Below, one piece after another: positions 48,382 to 60,114 of a stretch of 64,000 bases of DNA (position 1 is the stretch's first letter; each line of letters opens with the position of its first letter). Both the position numbers and the translations under genes were made by a program. This DNA comes from Rheum nobile (taxonomy: Eukaryota > Streptophyta > Magnoliopsida > Caryophyllales > Polygonaceae). The stretch covers positions 1,364,001 through 1,428,000 of the forward strand of contig WOAB01000583.1 in the NCBI GenBank assembly GCA_027886185.1, read 5' to 3'. The notes beneath the pieces are model-generated. The model ran no database searches and was not told the DNA's origin. It was given only the letters and a program-made list of their open reading frames with translations.

Positions 48382-51363
48382 TGTCTTTCAATAATTCAGC
48401 CAAACACATATATTAATTTCCCTTCATTTCCCATCCTCCTATCCCCTTCAAATACTCACTTACAAACAAAGGGTAATTCTCATCCTCTTAAATGATAAAA
48501 AAATTATTATTATTTTCTTTTAATAAATTTACCCATGGCATCATTTTATCACAAAACTACATTTTATCACAAAAATAGAGTAGAACTAATACAAAATTAA
48601 CATTCAAATGTAGATGAAATCCAAAACTAACATTATTCATGTGGAAATTCTTCACAAGTAATAAGAATCTATATTTTATATAAAATAGAGTTTTTTACCT
48701 TAAATGTCTCTCATCTTGATTACACCTTAGACGTATGAAGTATCATACATAAAATTAACACATAGAAGAAAGAGTTTTGCCTAAATAACAACATGTAAAA
48801 TATAAAATGATATAATCCTAATTCTAATATAATCTCTCTAATATATATTTGTATAAATAGAGTATTTTCAATAAATCGTTACTCATAATTCTAATATAAT
48901 CTCTCTAATTATATATTTGTATAAATATAAGAATTTCGGTAAATATTTACTCATTTACACCTTAAAAGTATCACACGTATTTCCAAAAACGAGTTTTTGG
49001 CTATACGATTATTTACATTCCATTATAATCTATATATTCTCTTATATACAAACCTTTGTAATTATTAATTCAACGCGACAACCAACATTATCAACATAAA
49101 TATCATTATAATACACATATCATAGTTAAAAATGTTATCACGTACATAATTTTTTTACGTTGATAACTTAAATCATAAGTTTGACTCGAATTTAAAATTT
49201 GTTACATTTTTCGTCTGGTATAATTTATTCATGTTATTTTTTCTCTATATCTATCTATCTATATATAATAGAGTTTTTGAGCAATGAATGCTCATTTACT
49301 TAGCATATAAATTAAACAATTTTAATTAGTAATAAACAATTTTAATTAGTATGCCAAAAAACTACAAACATAATTATGAAGTAGAATTTTAGTTAGAATT
49401 AAACTATTTCGGTTAGTATAAATATATATATTATATGTATACAATGCTCAAAATTAACTTAAGCCTCAGAATAAACAATATCATGCAATATATGATTAAC
49501 AATTAGGACATAAATTAATTTGTCATTTCGGATAAATGAATCCAATAGAAGAATTTGAAGACACATTTTAGGTCAAAGTTTGTATATCTAAGTTTGGGTC
49601 ATTCATCATATGTTAGTATATCTAAGTTTGGGTCATTCATCATATGTTAGTATATCTAAGTTTGGGTCATTCATCATATGTTAGTATATCTAAGTTTGGG
49701 TCAAGCAGTATAATTGAAGTTTGTAATCAACTTAATATTGGTTAGAATTAGAGGGTTCCAAGTGTGTAGTACATTTGTCTTCTTCCTTTTATTACTTGAA
49801 ACATGTAGATGGGACAAGAATATGTACTATAGTCAATTAATTGATAATAATAATAATGATCCTTATTAATTTAGTTAGGACACGTTTCATTTTGATCGGT
49901 TAAAATACTAGAGTTTGTTCATATGTTCAAAACGCTTCATGTGTTTTCACTCTATATATGAGCACATTTAATAAGATTGATTGATAATTATATGATATAC
50001 TGTTACGAAAATCTCTAGACGTCATTACATTCATGACCAATTTTTAATCAAATGCATAATATTCCATATAAATACGGGAATTATTTTTTCATCCATGCCC
50101 TCCATTCTTGTATCGACATATCTCTTGCCCCATGTTCCTTTAATTATTTTTATCTACATCGAATTCATCATTTTGCTTCTCCTTCCTATTTTCATATATT
50201 TTGGTATAATTTGAAAGTCATGCCCAAATTGTTGATATTTTACTGAATAAACACACAGTTGGCAAGTTTGTACTCCATTTTGTGATTCATTTTAATAAAC
50301 TAATCCTATGTATGCCTTATTTGCAGAAGTACTCTATAAATGAGATTATAGCGCAAACTCGAATTGGATCATTACCATTCTCTCATCGATCTCCGGTTTT
50401 TTGGGCTATGAATTTCGGTATGAACGGTCAGTGTAATCAAGTTAGATGTATTATTAAAAACATTTTTAATCAATTTTTTGATAGAATATATATCGTATAA
50501 TTTGATAATTTTCACAGTATGAAATTAAAAATATAATTTTGTATGTACTATCTATGAGAAATTTCAAAAAAAAAAACCACAATCAATTGAAATTTATTTA
50601 TTTCCCATTAGGAAAAAAATTAATTACTTCACTTTCCTTATAGCTTTATAACTTACGATAATAAATTCAACTAATAGATTGAAATGACATTTGCTAAATT
50701 CAAAGGAGAAATAAGAAGAAAAAAACAAATTAAATAAACTCTTAAAATAAACAAGATCAATATATGATTAATAATTATAAACAAGGATACAAATTAACCT
50801 ATCATCTTGGTTTTATTATTCCATGTTTTTTCTACACAAACATTTTCTCTCTATGTAGTTTACTATCAAGTACTTGACCATTATATTCGAACCCAATTTA
50901 CTCGAATGATTGAGTCCAATAGATGTATTGAAGACTCATTTTGTAGGTCATTGCGCACATTCTATAATTATCCTATGTGCATTTTTGTGATATTGATACA
51001 AATATGATAAAATAAAGAAGAAACTCTTAATATATAATTTTTTATAAAGATGACTAGAATAGTAGAATTGATTTGTAGAACTTTAAAACTAATTCACGAG
51101 TAAAACCAATTATAATTTTTTAATCTTCATTTATAGAGTAGAAATAAAGGTTAATAAAACAAATTCACGAATTATAATGTTCACTAGTTTTAATAAAGCT
51201 AGTATCTCTTAAAATGATCTAGTAGTTATAGTACTGCCAACATGTTTATTTCAAATTCTTTTTTGTCTGACATATGTTAACAAATTGTTTTATTTATCAA
51301 AGTAAAATTCACGAATTGCTTGAAAATAGAAGTGACTATGAATGAGTGTAATGGAGTAGTTAT
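48382..51363. other. AT-rich intergenic with a 34-bp tandem repeat
   Basis: No gene is recognisable. A 34-bp unit beginning tatatctaagtttgggtcat is repeated 3.5 times at 49583-49704. Short ORFs at 50282 and 50807 lack known motifs. Possible Helitron-like TCTATC words at about 49246 have no matching 3' end. Confidence 0.4.
49583..49704. repeat. 34-bp tandem repeat, 3.5 copies
   Basis: Copies start at 49583, 49617, 49651 and 49685 and are almost identical, so the expansion is recent. Confidence 0.9.
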
Positions 51364-51745
51364 TATGGGAAAAGATCCCGTGAGGACGTGCTAGGGTGTT
51401 AGGAATAAGGATGGATCTGCGTTCCCCGTTTCACCCTCCTTCATTAAGGTAGATTTCAGGTGCATTCCTTGGCGCGTGCTCCTTTCTTCTTCTTTCTTAT
51501 TCGCCAATCCAACAGTACGCTCTTCTCGATTTGCTAAAATCGTTTCCGCCGTCTTCTACACTCCCTCGATTTGCTGAAATCGTTTGCTGTTTGATTTCGC
51601 ATTCATCTCTTTGATCTCGCATTCATCTTGTTCCTTTGATTCGCTCTAAATTTGTTGTTGATTACCTGCTTCAACTGATATTGAGGTGCTAAATTAGTCT
51701 CGCCTACAGATCCCTTGAAATTGGGGTTTTTCTTTCTCGTTTTCG

Positions 51746-53630
51746 ATGGATTCAGGTAAGTTCTCAGTTTTGTTGTTGTTGTTTTGTTTATAATATCGTA
51801 TTTTGCTTCGTGTTGCTTTCAATCTCTATAGTTTCTATTGTTTTTCTTGTTGTTTTAACATATGAACACATTCTCTTTGTATTTCACATATGAACACATT
51901 TTCTGGTTCATATGAACATATTCTCTTTGTTTTTTAGGTTTACGTACATTCTCTTGGCTTTTGCATATGAACACATCTTTTTATATGTATGCACACATGT
52001 GTTTACCTGTCATTAATACATTGTTAATTCATCTTTTCATGTATTTAGTCTTTCATATATCATCTCTACATTTTGCATATGCACACAATAAAGTTTTAGT
52101 GTTTCATATACTGCATATGCACACAGTGGAAGTTGATGTATGCACACAATAGTGTTAATCATATGCACACAAATGTGTTTAGCATATGAACACATCTGTG
52201 TTAGCATATGAACACATCTTAATTTCATCTTTCCATGTAGTTTTAGTGTTTCATATATTATATATGCACACACTGGAAGTTGAGGTATGCACACAACAGT
52301 GTTAATTATATGCACACATATGAACACATCTTTTTATATGTATGCACACATGTGTTTACCTGGCATTAATACCTTATTAATTCATCTTTTCATGTATTTA
52401 GTCTTTCATATATTATCTCTACATTTTGCATATGCACACAATAAAGTTTTAGTGTTTCATATACTGTATATGCACACAGTGGAAGTTGATGTATGCACAC
52501 AATAGTGTTAATCATATGCACACAAATGTGTTTAGCATATGAACACATCTGTGTTAGCATATGAACACATCTTAATTTCACCTTTCCATGTAGTTTTAGT
52601 GTTTCATATATTATATATGCACACACTGGAAGTTGAGGTATGCACACAACAGTGTTAATTATATGCACACATATGAACACATCTTTTTATATGTATGCAC
52701 ACATGTGTTTACCTGACATGAATACAATATTAATTCATCTTTCCATTTAGTTAGTCTTTCATATATTATCTCTACACACACTGGAAGTTAAGTTATGCAC
52801 ACAACAGTGTTAATCATATGCACACATGAGTTTTAATATATGCACACAACATTCTGCAACTTATATTTTTGTATTATGTTGGATAACTTTTTTCAGGAAA
52901 GGGTGAAATGGAGGAGAAGAAGGGTACTGTTTCTCCATGCACTACTATTGAGTATCATTCTCTTGTGTGTGATGATGAATTGAAGCCATATGTTGGACAA
53001 CTTTTCCCTTCGGTTGAAGCTGCCATTCAGTTTTATCAAATCTATGCAGAAGCATGTGGTTTTTCTATACGTGTGAATTCATCAAAGAAAGTAAAGGATG
53101 GATCAAATGTTATCATATAGAAGTATCTAGTTTGCAATAGAGAAGGGTTCAAGCATGTATCTCCTTATGCTGAGTTCAATCCTGCTGAAGGAGATCTTGT
53201 TAAAAGAAGGACGGTGTCCAACAGGTGCAGATGTGATGCTAAAATGTGGTTCAGATTCACAGGAAATGATGGCTATCGAGTGACACATTTTGTTAGTGAA
53301 CATACACATCCCATGCTATGGAAGTCTGAAATGCAGTTTTCTAAAAGCAGCAGGAAAGTCACACCATTTCACCAAGACTTCATCATGAACTGCATTAAAT
53401 CAAATGTCGGTGTTAGCAAGAGTTACAAAGTCTACAAGAATTTAGTTGGTTCATATGCTAATGTAGGTGCTACTGTTGTTGATTTCAAGAATTTTTTGAG
53501 AGGTCTCAATTCATATATGGTAGGCTCTGATGCACAAATGGTCCTTGATGACTTCTACAAGAGGAAGGAACGATATGATTCGTTCTACTTTGATTATTTT
53601 GTTAACAAGGAGGACCAAATATCCCCTTGA
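51746..53630 (+). pseudogene. FAR1/FHY3-like MULE transposase, N-terminal part only
   Basis: Exon 1 is 10 bases (ATGGATTCAG, 51746-51755). A 1,141-bp GT-AG intron follows, and exon 2 starts at 52897. The protein has a FAR1 DNA-binding domain, a zinc finger of the WRKY-GCM1 type: LFPSVEAAIQFYQIYAEACG, YLVCNREG, SNRCRCDAKMWF and SEHTHP supply the Cys/His ligands. The linker to the transposase domain follows (FHQDFIMNCIKSNVG ... RYDSFYFDYFVNKEDQIS). A TAG at 53118-53120 replaces a conserved Trp position. The reading ends at TGA 53630 exactly where the MULE catalytic domain should begin. It can encode at most a DNA-binding fragment. Confidence 0.85.
51967..52880. repeat. ~355-bp tandem repeat inside the transposase intron, carrying ATATGCACACA motifs
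   Basis: Units start with atgaacacatctttttatat at 51967, 52322 and 52675 (periods 355 and 353); the third is partial. Each unit holds several atatgcacaca and catatgaacacat words, the same vocabulary as at 39.8-40.7 kb. Confidence 0.9.
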
Positions 53631-54323
53631 TATGTCAGCATCTTGTCTTTGATATTACTGATCACAATACTCCTCATTGTCTTTTTCGGGAAGTCCTCAG
53701 CTAACTTGGCAAGGATTTCTTTGTTGCGCAATTTATCGGGAGCCACAATTCTGATGATGCCTTTTGGAATGCCGAGATAGTCATGTGCATCATTCTCAGT
53801 AACCAAAATCTCTGCAGAACCCTTTAACTTGATGGTCATTTACATTCATCAAATTTGCTAGCAACATATAGGCCTAGCCTCCCTGGCAAGTCTTCGACCT
53901 TCCACTCAAGCAATGCTCCAAATCCCATGTCTATAACAGCTTGTCTCTGGGCAGCACTGAAATTCTGTTCATCAGCACACATTCGAACAAGTGATCTTGG
54001 GGATTTTCTACATAACACCTGAGGGTTCTCATTCCTAGCTTCAGTTATCCCTTTCTTCTCGTTCAATTGTTGCTTTGTGATATTCACAGTCTCCTTCTCC
54101 TCCTTTTTCCCTCTCTTTGATACCTTCTCAGTCTCCTTCTCCTCCTTTTTCTGTTTCTTTTGTTTAGATACCTCTGCTTTTGTAGGACTTTTCTTCCTCT
54201 TGCCTTTTTGTTTTTGTTTTTCATTAACTTCCTTCTCTTTTGCTTCAATGTGCGCTGGCTTTGACTTCTTTGTATTCCTTGTGATTTTTCTTGTTCCTTC
54301 CCTTTGTTTCTTCCTTCTTGTTT
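53605..54323 (-). pseudogene. Convergent second gene of the FAR1-type element (N-terminal fragment, frameshifted)
   Basis: After a probable acceptor (gggcacag|, exon from 54323) the frame encodes a Lys/Glu-rich disordered segment. A conserved block follows (CRKSPRSLVRMCADEQNFSA ... MGFGALLEWKVEDLPGRLGL). At 53836-53840 one A seems lost, and the reading continues in another frame as MTIKLKGSAEILVTENDAHD...LGIPKG. This pattern (GFG-LL, ELPGRLG, then DV/HD-LGLPKG) is known in plant transposon accessory proteins, often upstream of Ulp1-like protease domains; that assignment is from memory. It breaks off at the same junction as the transposase. Confidence 0.65.
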
Positions 54324-54360
54324 CTGTGCCCAAAATAAAAGAAACACAATAATATTTAAC

Positions 54361-54605
54361 ATATGAACACATAAGTATTATAGTTTGCACACAAAGAAGA
54401 AGAATTATGCGTACACATATTTGAATATCTGCACACACACAGAATGATTCATATATGCATACAACTTGTGTGTGAATTACACACATATGCACACACATGT
54501 GTGTATATGCACACAAAAGACTTATGCACAGTTTTGCATATGCACACACAAGTGCGGTCATATGCACACTCAAGTGTGTTTGTATGCACACAGAAGACCT
54601 ATGTA
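54361..54605. repeat. TGTGTGCATATG/ATATGCACACA repeats in the partner gene's probable first intron
   Basis: About 12 copies of atatgcacaca, tatgcacacac and tgtgtgtatatgcac words lie just upstream of the acceptor at 54323. They mirror the repeats in the transposase intron on the other side. Confidence 0.8.
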
Positions 54606-54860
54606 CATCCAGAACAAAAAAACAAGTTTTCCCTAATTGCTTCTTCTTAATTGAGATTTCTATATTGCATATTCTGTAGTTTTTCGACAATTCCCCAAAG
54701 TGATGAGACAGAAATTGCAAACCTCAACATGCGAATCCCTTTGTGCTCACTCATTTAATGAGCATGCTAGTTTCTTTTTTTAGTCTTTTCTTATTGATTT
54801 GGATAGTTTTGACGTGCTGGAGGAGGAAAATGGGGATAGAAAGATGCAAAATACTCCCTT

Positions 54861-56228
54861 TGTCGCTAAATGTTTGTCCCATGGCCAATCGTGTGATCCC
54901 TAGTGGTTTCTACTGACGAAATGCCTCCAGATTGTGTCTTGTTTCTTCTTTCCGGCTGCTTCAAATGCCTTGTTGGTTTTTTCCAACCCATGTTTGAAGC
55001 CTTTCTCGTAGATTTAGCCTTGTTGGTTTGCTTGCTCGGTTGAGTCTGTATTCTTGTTTCTTTGTTGTGTCTGTTGTCTTTTATTTTTGTTTTGTTTTTG
55101 TTTTTCTGTTTGTCGTTGGTTGCTTGTTCTTGTCGGGTGTTCTGACGCCGTTTGTTCGGCCTCTCGAGTTTCCAGGTTTGGTTGTTCTGGATTCTTGAAT
55201 TCTTACTGAATCAAAAAAAAAAAAAAGGGAAAACTCGAAAATGAAATCAACGTGTTTATCAAATGAGTGAGCGTGGAGGATTCACAGGTTGAAATTTGCA
55301 GTTTCGTCGCATTGGAGAAATAAGTCAATTTGGGAAAGAAAGGTTTCACAGAAAAATGACGAAAATACTCTTGAGTTTTAAAAAAGCTCACACGACACAA
55401 GTTTAATCTCAGTCAAACGATGGAGTCAATCCAGCGGTGTACATTTCTTCGCACTTTTTACGATTACACTATATCGCACCAGATCACGAATCTTTTTTAT
55501 TATATGTAAAAGGGTAGATATAAATGATCTATATTTAGAAACTAAAGCACTAAACTAAAAGAAAATCCATCAACAAAATATTTAATAAAATCTTAAATTA
55601 TAAAATTACAAAAACAAATCGATATCCGAATCCTTATCCTAGGATAGAGAAATATCATGTTTCATGTTTGTTTTACTATATTGACAAGTTGAATATATTT
55701 CAACAAAAACTCTAGCAAAAATAACCTTTCAAGCATTAGCTACAAGATAATTTCCAGCCTAATTGTTCAAAAGCTAATGTGATATCATCTTTGTTAGCTG
55801 TCAATATCTATGTCTACTCAAATTTCCGTTCGATTGCCAGATTAATCAAATTACAAACTCAAAATGGGTTGTACGAAACCAAATTTCTCAATTGAAAGCA
55901 ATTTGTTGTCTGGTCAAATGATGATAATTCGTGTTGAAAGGGTCGTCTTCTTCAAAAAACCAATCAAAAAACCTGTAATTTTCCCACGTTGGGTGTTTCT
56001 ACAAGAACATTTCAATACATTCAAATGAATAATAAAAAACAAGAAACTCAATAACACAAAAACCCATCAACTGGTTCCCTATTTACTCTTGATTATGCTA
56101 TTGACTTTCAGGTTCCCTTCCCATCAATGGCACCATTGATCACATAACTTTGGGTTTGTTTTAGGCTATAAAAATATATTCTTTTTCATTTACAGGTCAA
56201 TTCTGTTCATAACCAATTTGGGAGCCCT
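54861..56228. other. Intergenic, with a poly(A)-tailed retroposon-like stretch
   Basis: About 54900-55222 is T/G-rich (ttgttggtttgcttgctcgg, gttttgtttttg) and ends in a run of about 14 A, like the 3' end of a LINE or SINE; I found no clear target duplication. The rest is the upstream region of the gene at 56229, with nothing else recognisable. Confidence 0.35.
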
Positions 56229-59200
56229 ATGAATCAGGCAGAAATTTGGATGAAAATGGAGTCCATAAGCTCTGATCTTTACCCCTTGACAAGTCTGCAA
56301 ATAGGGTAAGATTGCCACTTCTTCTTCCTCCTATTTAGGACATTTTCATCATTTAAAAACTTCTTTGTTCTTTCCATGGAGTTTAACTAATATCAGAAAG
56401 GCTATTGCCTTGTAGAATTCAGCACTTAAATTCAACACATCAAACATAATGCTAGGGAGTTCCTTAATATGTATATAGAATGCAATTTCTATCAAATTCT
56501 CTTGCAAGGTTTTTGAATGCATCTTCACATGTCAACTTTTTGCAGGGATGTGCAGTCTAACCTTTCACAAACATACTTATACTTCTCTCACACGAGCCAT
56601 AAGTTCCTCATCCTTGTTGATAACCAATCTTGGCGAGTGAGCAACTACTCAAGATCTGCCCACATCAGAGAGCTTTTGATCACCAAGGTCATTTTTCCTC
56701 CTAACTATTCTTATCTGTCCTTCTTTGATGAGTTACCGTTAACTTTGTTAATCCGTGGCTCATGGCAACCAAGAATTGTGGTCTCAAATATCTGGATATT
56801 TGCAGTGCAGGACTTCACCATTTAGAAACACCAAAGCTTTGCTCAGAAGCTTAAGCTCAGTCGACAATGACAGCAATGAGGCAGCGAGTAGGTGGGATCG
56901 GTTGCTTTACGCAGTTAAAGCCAAGAGGTGGAAGAGGACAGCCATTTACTCAATGATGGATTTGAGGAATGCTCTTCATGGATTTATAGTGTTTGAAGTT
57001 CTGTGGAAGGATGTTCGCGGTATCAACTACTTGAATGAACTTCAGGTACTGATTTATAGCCTTATCATACTTGACAAGTGAGATCTTCTATATCACATTA
57101 TATATTTTGCTTGTTTGTTTTGCTAACAGTCTGATACATCAATGGCATTTGAGGTGAAATCAATGAGAAAATGGGAATTCCACAGCATTAACCAAGCCTC
57201 TAGATCTATCTCATCATGGTTCTCAGGGACTTCATCATCTGAGATGAAGGCGCTTCAAAGATGCCTAAGCCTCCTCTCCCACAAAGTGCCTTCTTACTCG
57301 CCACGAGGAATCCCTGTCAACTCTATAGACCAACTTCTTGATAACGGGTATCAAACGGCTGAGATCCTCTCCCAAGAGGAACTCCATGGCATCCAAGAAA
57401 GCGACACAGCAACTTGTGACACGTGGTGCAGGCATCAGCAGGTGAAGAACGACGATCAAACTGGCAAGAAACCAAAAACTAAAGATGGTGAAAAGGTTGA
57501 GATTGAGTCCACTAAGTATGAACACACCCTGCTGAAGTTCTGCTTCATAGACTGCAACCTTCCGTTTAGATTCAAGGAGATAATCACGTCTGATTTACGC
57601 CTTCTAACATTGGTGGAATCAGGACTACCATTTTGGGTCATTTTCCTGCAATCCTACCCTTTATTCTGTAAGATTTACCGTCCTTGGATGAGGCCTCTGG
57701 TGAGAGCCCTTTACATGATGATCTCTCTTGTCACTGTGATGATCGGATTCTATGATCTCTACAAGAACGTACCGCTGTTGAAGTCCACAGCTTCTCATCT
57801 CTGTGGCCCCCTATTCAACTGGATAGAAGATTGGGACATGATATCAAGGATCAGGTATCTTGGAACAATGCTGTTTCTTCACAACTTTGAGAAGGCTGTG
57901 AGGTGGACACTTGGAGCTTTCCGTGGTGCTAAACTGATTGCTTTGATGCTCACAAAGCGCCTTTACGAGCCATTTGAGGTGCTGATCCTGCTGATTTCTC
58001 CTATTTGGCACGTTGTTTGTGAGCTCGGTTCGGATTTGGTGTCAGTTGTGGTAATGCCCTTTTGTAGCTTGGTTGCTGACTTGTTCCAGCTTCTGTTCTC
58101 GCCGTTTGAGCTCCTCTTTTCGTTCATAGTAACGATAGGTACAACACTTTTGTGTCATTTTCATGGCTATTGCTTTATTCACCAAGTTGAGACCCTTGTG
58201 TTTTTTTCCACTTTTGCTATGCAGTTGGTCTCTTCAAGCCAGTCTTCACTTCTCTGTGGGATCTCTGTGTCATCCCAACACAAACGTGTGCTCAAACTGC
58301 AAAGTATGCTGCATCAGTGGCCACTGAGGCCTATGAACTGTTTGAAGAGGTCATATTGTCAATAGCCAGAAATGTAATCGAGCTCGCCCAGATAGTGAAA
58401 ACCGCGAAAACAAGTTCAGCTGATGTCTCCATGTGGAATACATTGTGGAGAGACCTCCTATCAAAGGTAGGCTTTACTTTGATCTCTCCTTGAAGAAATT
58501 AGGCTAGTAGCCACTAAGGGCCCGTTTGGTATTGATATGAGGATATCAGGTATGAGTATGGATATCACTCATACCCATATCTGCGTTTGATATAATTCTG
58601 ATATCGATATCAAACTGATATCTGTTGTTTGATATTGAATATGAATATCAGGATATGGGTAAGAGTGATATCATAGTGTTGTTTTGATATCTCTCATGGA
58701 ATGAGTATATCAAAAATATCACTCATATCTATATACACATATCTGATACCTTGATATCATTCATACAATCATACCCAGTATCTCATATATTTGGTATTGA
58801 CACCACACGAGCCCAACTTCGGCCTTGTTTGGCCTATTCTTGATAAAGAGTTTTTTGAAAAAAGTATTTTTTATACTACTTTCATCAATCCCAATAACAC
58901 CTAAATTTTAAATTTCAAAAACTATTTTTTTCCAAAAAAGTTCTTTTTAATCCAAAAAGTCTTTATAAGTACCATCACCAAACAAACTCTTCTATAGTTT
59001 ACATTGTGATAATAACTCTGGCATGATCTTCACCACAGGTTTTCCGCTCACTTAGGAGCGTTATAAACGGTCTAGTGGCGTTCTTGAACTCGTGCAACCG
59101 ACATAGGCTCAGGTGAACCCGGGTTCTTTTCTTGTTTGTTCAAATAAGCACACAGAGTGCACTTGTATTTCCATACCAGCTAATGTGTTGTGTTGTTTTA

Positions 59201-59531
59201 ATCTCTATACACAGCATTTACAACTACCTCCGAGCCTACATGTTACATCTTTCGTGCTTGTTGCAGTCAAGTCTCCATGGTCAAACTCATGAGCTCTTCC
59301 CTACGGCAGGAGAGCACAATAAGGTATACTTAGAGATTAGGAGAATAGGAGCTGCTCTGGCTAATTGACTAATTTGCTCTCTACATTTCATGAACATGAA
59401 ATTTAATCTCGTGAAACTGAACTTGATATTGTTGTTCCTAATACCTGCAGGTGAGATCCGAAGACCATAGTGAGAAATCCAGTGCAGATGCTAGTGCTTG
59501 CACGAAGTGTTGTGGTGTACAGAAACAATAG
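56229..59531 (+). CDS. Plant multi-pass membrane protein, family not recognised
   Basis: Eight exons join in phase: 56229-56305, 56546-56687, 56806-57045, 57130-58138, 58225-58466, 59039-59112, 59267-59323 and 59456-59531, giving about 638 residues. The N-terminus is soluble (SQTYLYFSHTSHKFLILVDN), followed by a hydrophilic middle. From about residue 310 come at least four hydrophobic segments (LPFWVIFLQSYPLFCKIY, LYMMISLVTVMIGFY, VLILLISPIWHVV, FQLLFSPFELLFSFIVTIVG). An amphipathic C-terminus rich in Ser/Lys/Arg ends KCCGVQKQ. Exon 2's donor (gtcatt) is weak. The last acceptor is uncertain: gcag at 59450 gives an immediate stop, while ag at 59455 adds 25 residues, which I chose. The consistent splicing marks it as a real host gene. 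Confidence 0.8.
58515..58812. repeat. MITE-like foldback rich in GATATC, in intron 5 of the preceding gene
   Basis: It begins gggcccgtttggtattgata and ends atttggtattgacaccacac-gagccc, with many gatatc/atatca words that allow self-pairing. The gggcccgtttgg start is typical of hAT-type MITEs. A second T/A-rich stretch bounded by ttgtttggc and ccaaacaaac follows at 58826-58987. Confidence 0.55.
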
Positions 59532-60114
59532 CATTTAGCAACTTGGGTGGAGATGGAAAATGTTGTAATAAAGTGTATGATCCAAGTCTTAGGAGTGTAA
59601 ATGTACTTTGGTTCTGGGGTTTTTTTCTTCTTTTTGAGTTTGCAAACATATGAGCTTTCAATCTCACCTTGAACAAATCCTGTCTTAGTGATTATGGACT
59701 CCACTGCTTAAAGAATAGTTTTCAGTTTTCACTATTCACATTAGGAAAAGCTGAACACAGTTGAAAAAGGAGCCAAGAGTCGGTACCAATTATAGCAACT
59801 TCCAAAATGTGGTAACTCTGACATGTATTTCTTAGGACTTTAAACATCCATAATCTAGATATATAATGTTTTTTTTTCTTTTGCACAAAGACGGAAATAA
59901 TTCCTAAAATCGCTGACTATATCAACATCCAAAGGACTGAAAAGACCTGGAGCTCACAAGACCATCAGATGAATGGATCAGACGATGGCACAAGATTATA
60001 TGCATTTGAATCACGGTTTAATCTCATGTTCCTCAAGCACTAGAAATGCATTTTTGATCATATGCTAGAGCAGACAATCAGCATGCAGAAGTCTTAGAGA
60101 GACCAAGATGAGGC
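59532..60114. other. Intergenic between convergent genes
   Basis: 3' UTRs of the membrane-protein gene and ERD2. No coding or repeat structure seen. Confidence 0.4.

Larger units (their letters stand above)
51364..54860. mobile_element. FAR1-type Mutator-like element, internally deleted (boundaries approximate)
   Basis: Two convergent gene starts face each other: a FAR1/MULE transposase 5' part from the left and a second transposon gene from the right. They are joined at about 53622-53630, where each stops in the middle of a domain. TGTGTGCATATG-type repeats lie near both ends, in the first introns. I could not identify terminal inverted repeats or a target duplication; the left limit is set where promoter-like sequence (gggaaaagatcccgtgagg) begins. 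Confidence 0.5.

Noticed and set aside
49246..49300. Third Helitron 5' end (tctatctatctatatataat)
   Set aside because: A simple TATC repeat explains it; no hairpin-CTRR partner was found downstream.
54077..54352. Phe/Ser-rich 91-codon ORF on the plus strand
   Set aside because: It is the antisense of the Lys/Glu-rich segment of the convergent transposon gene.
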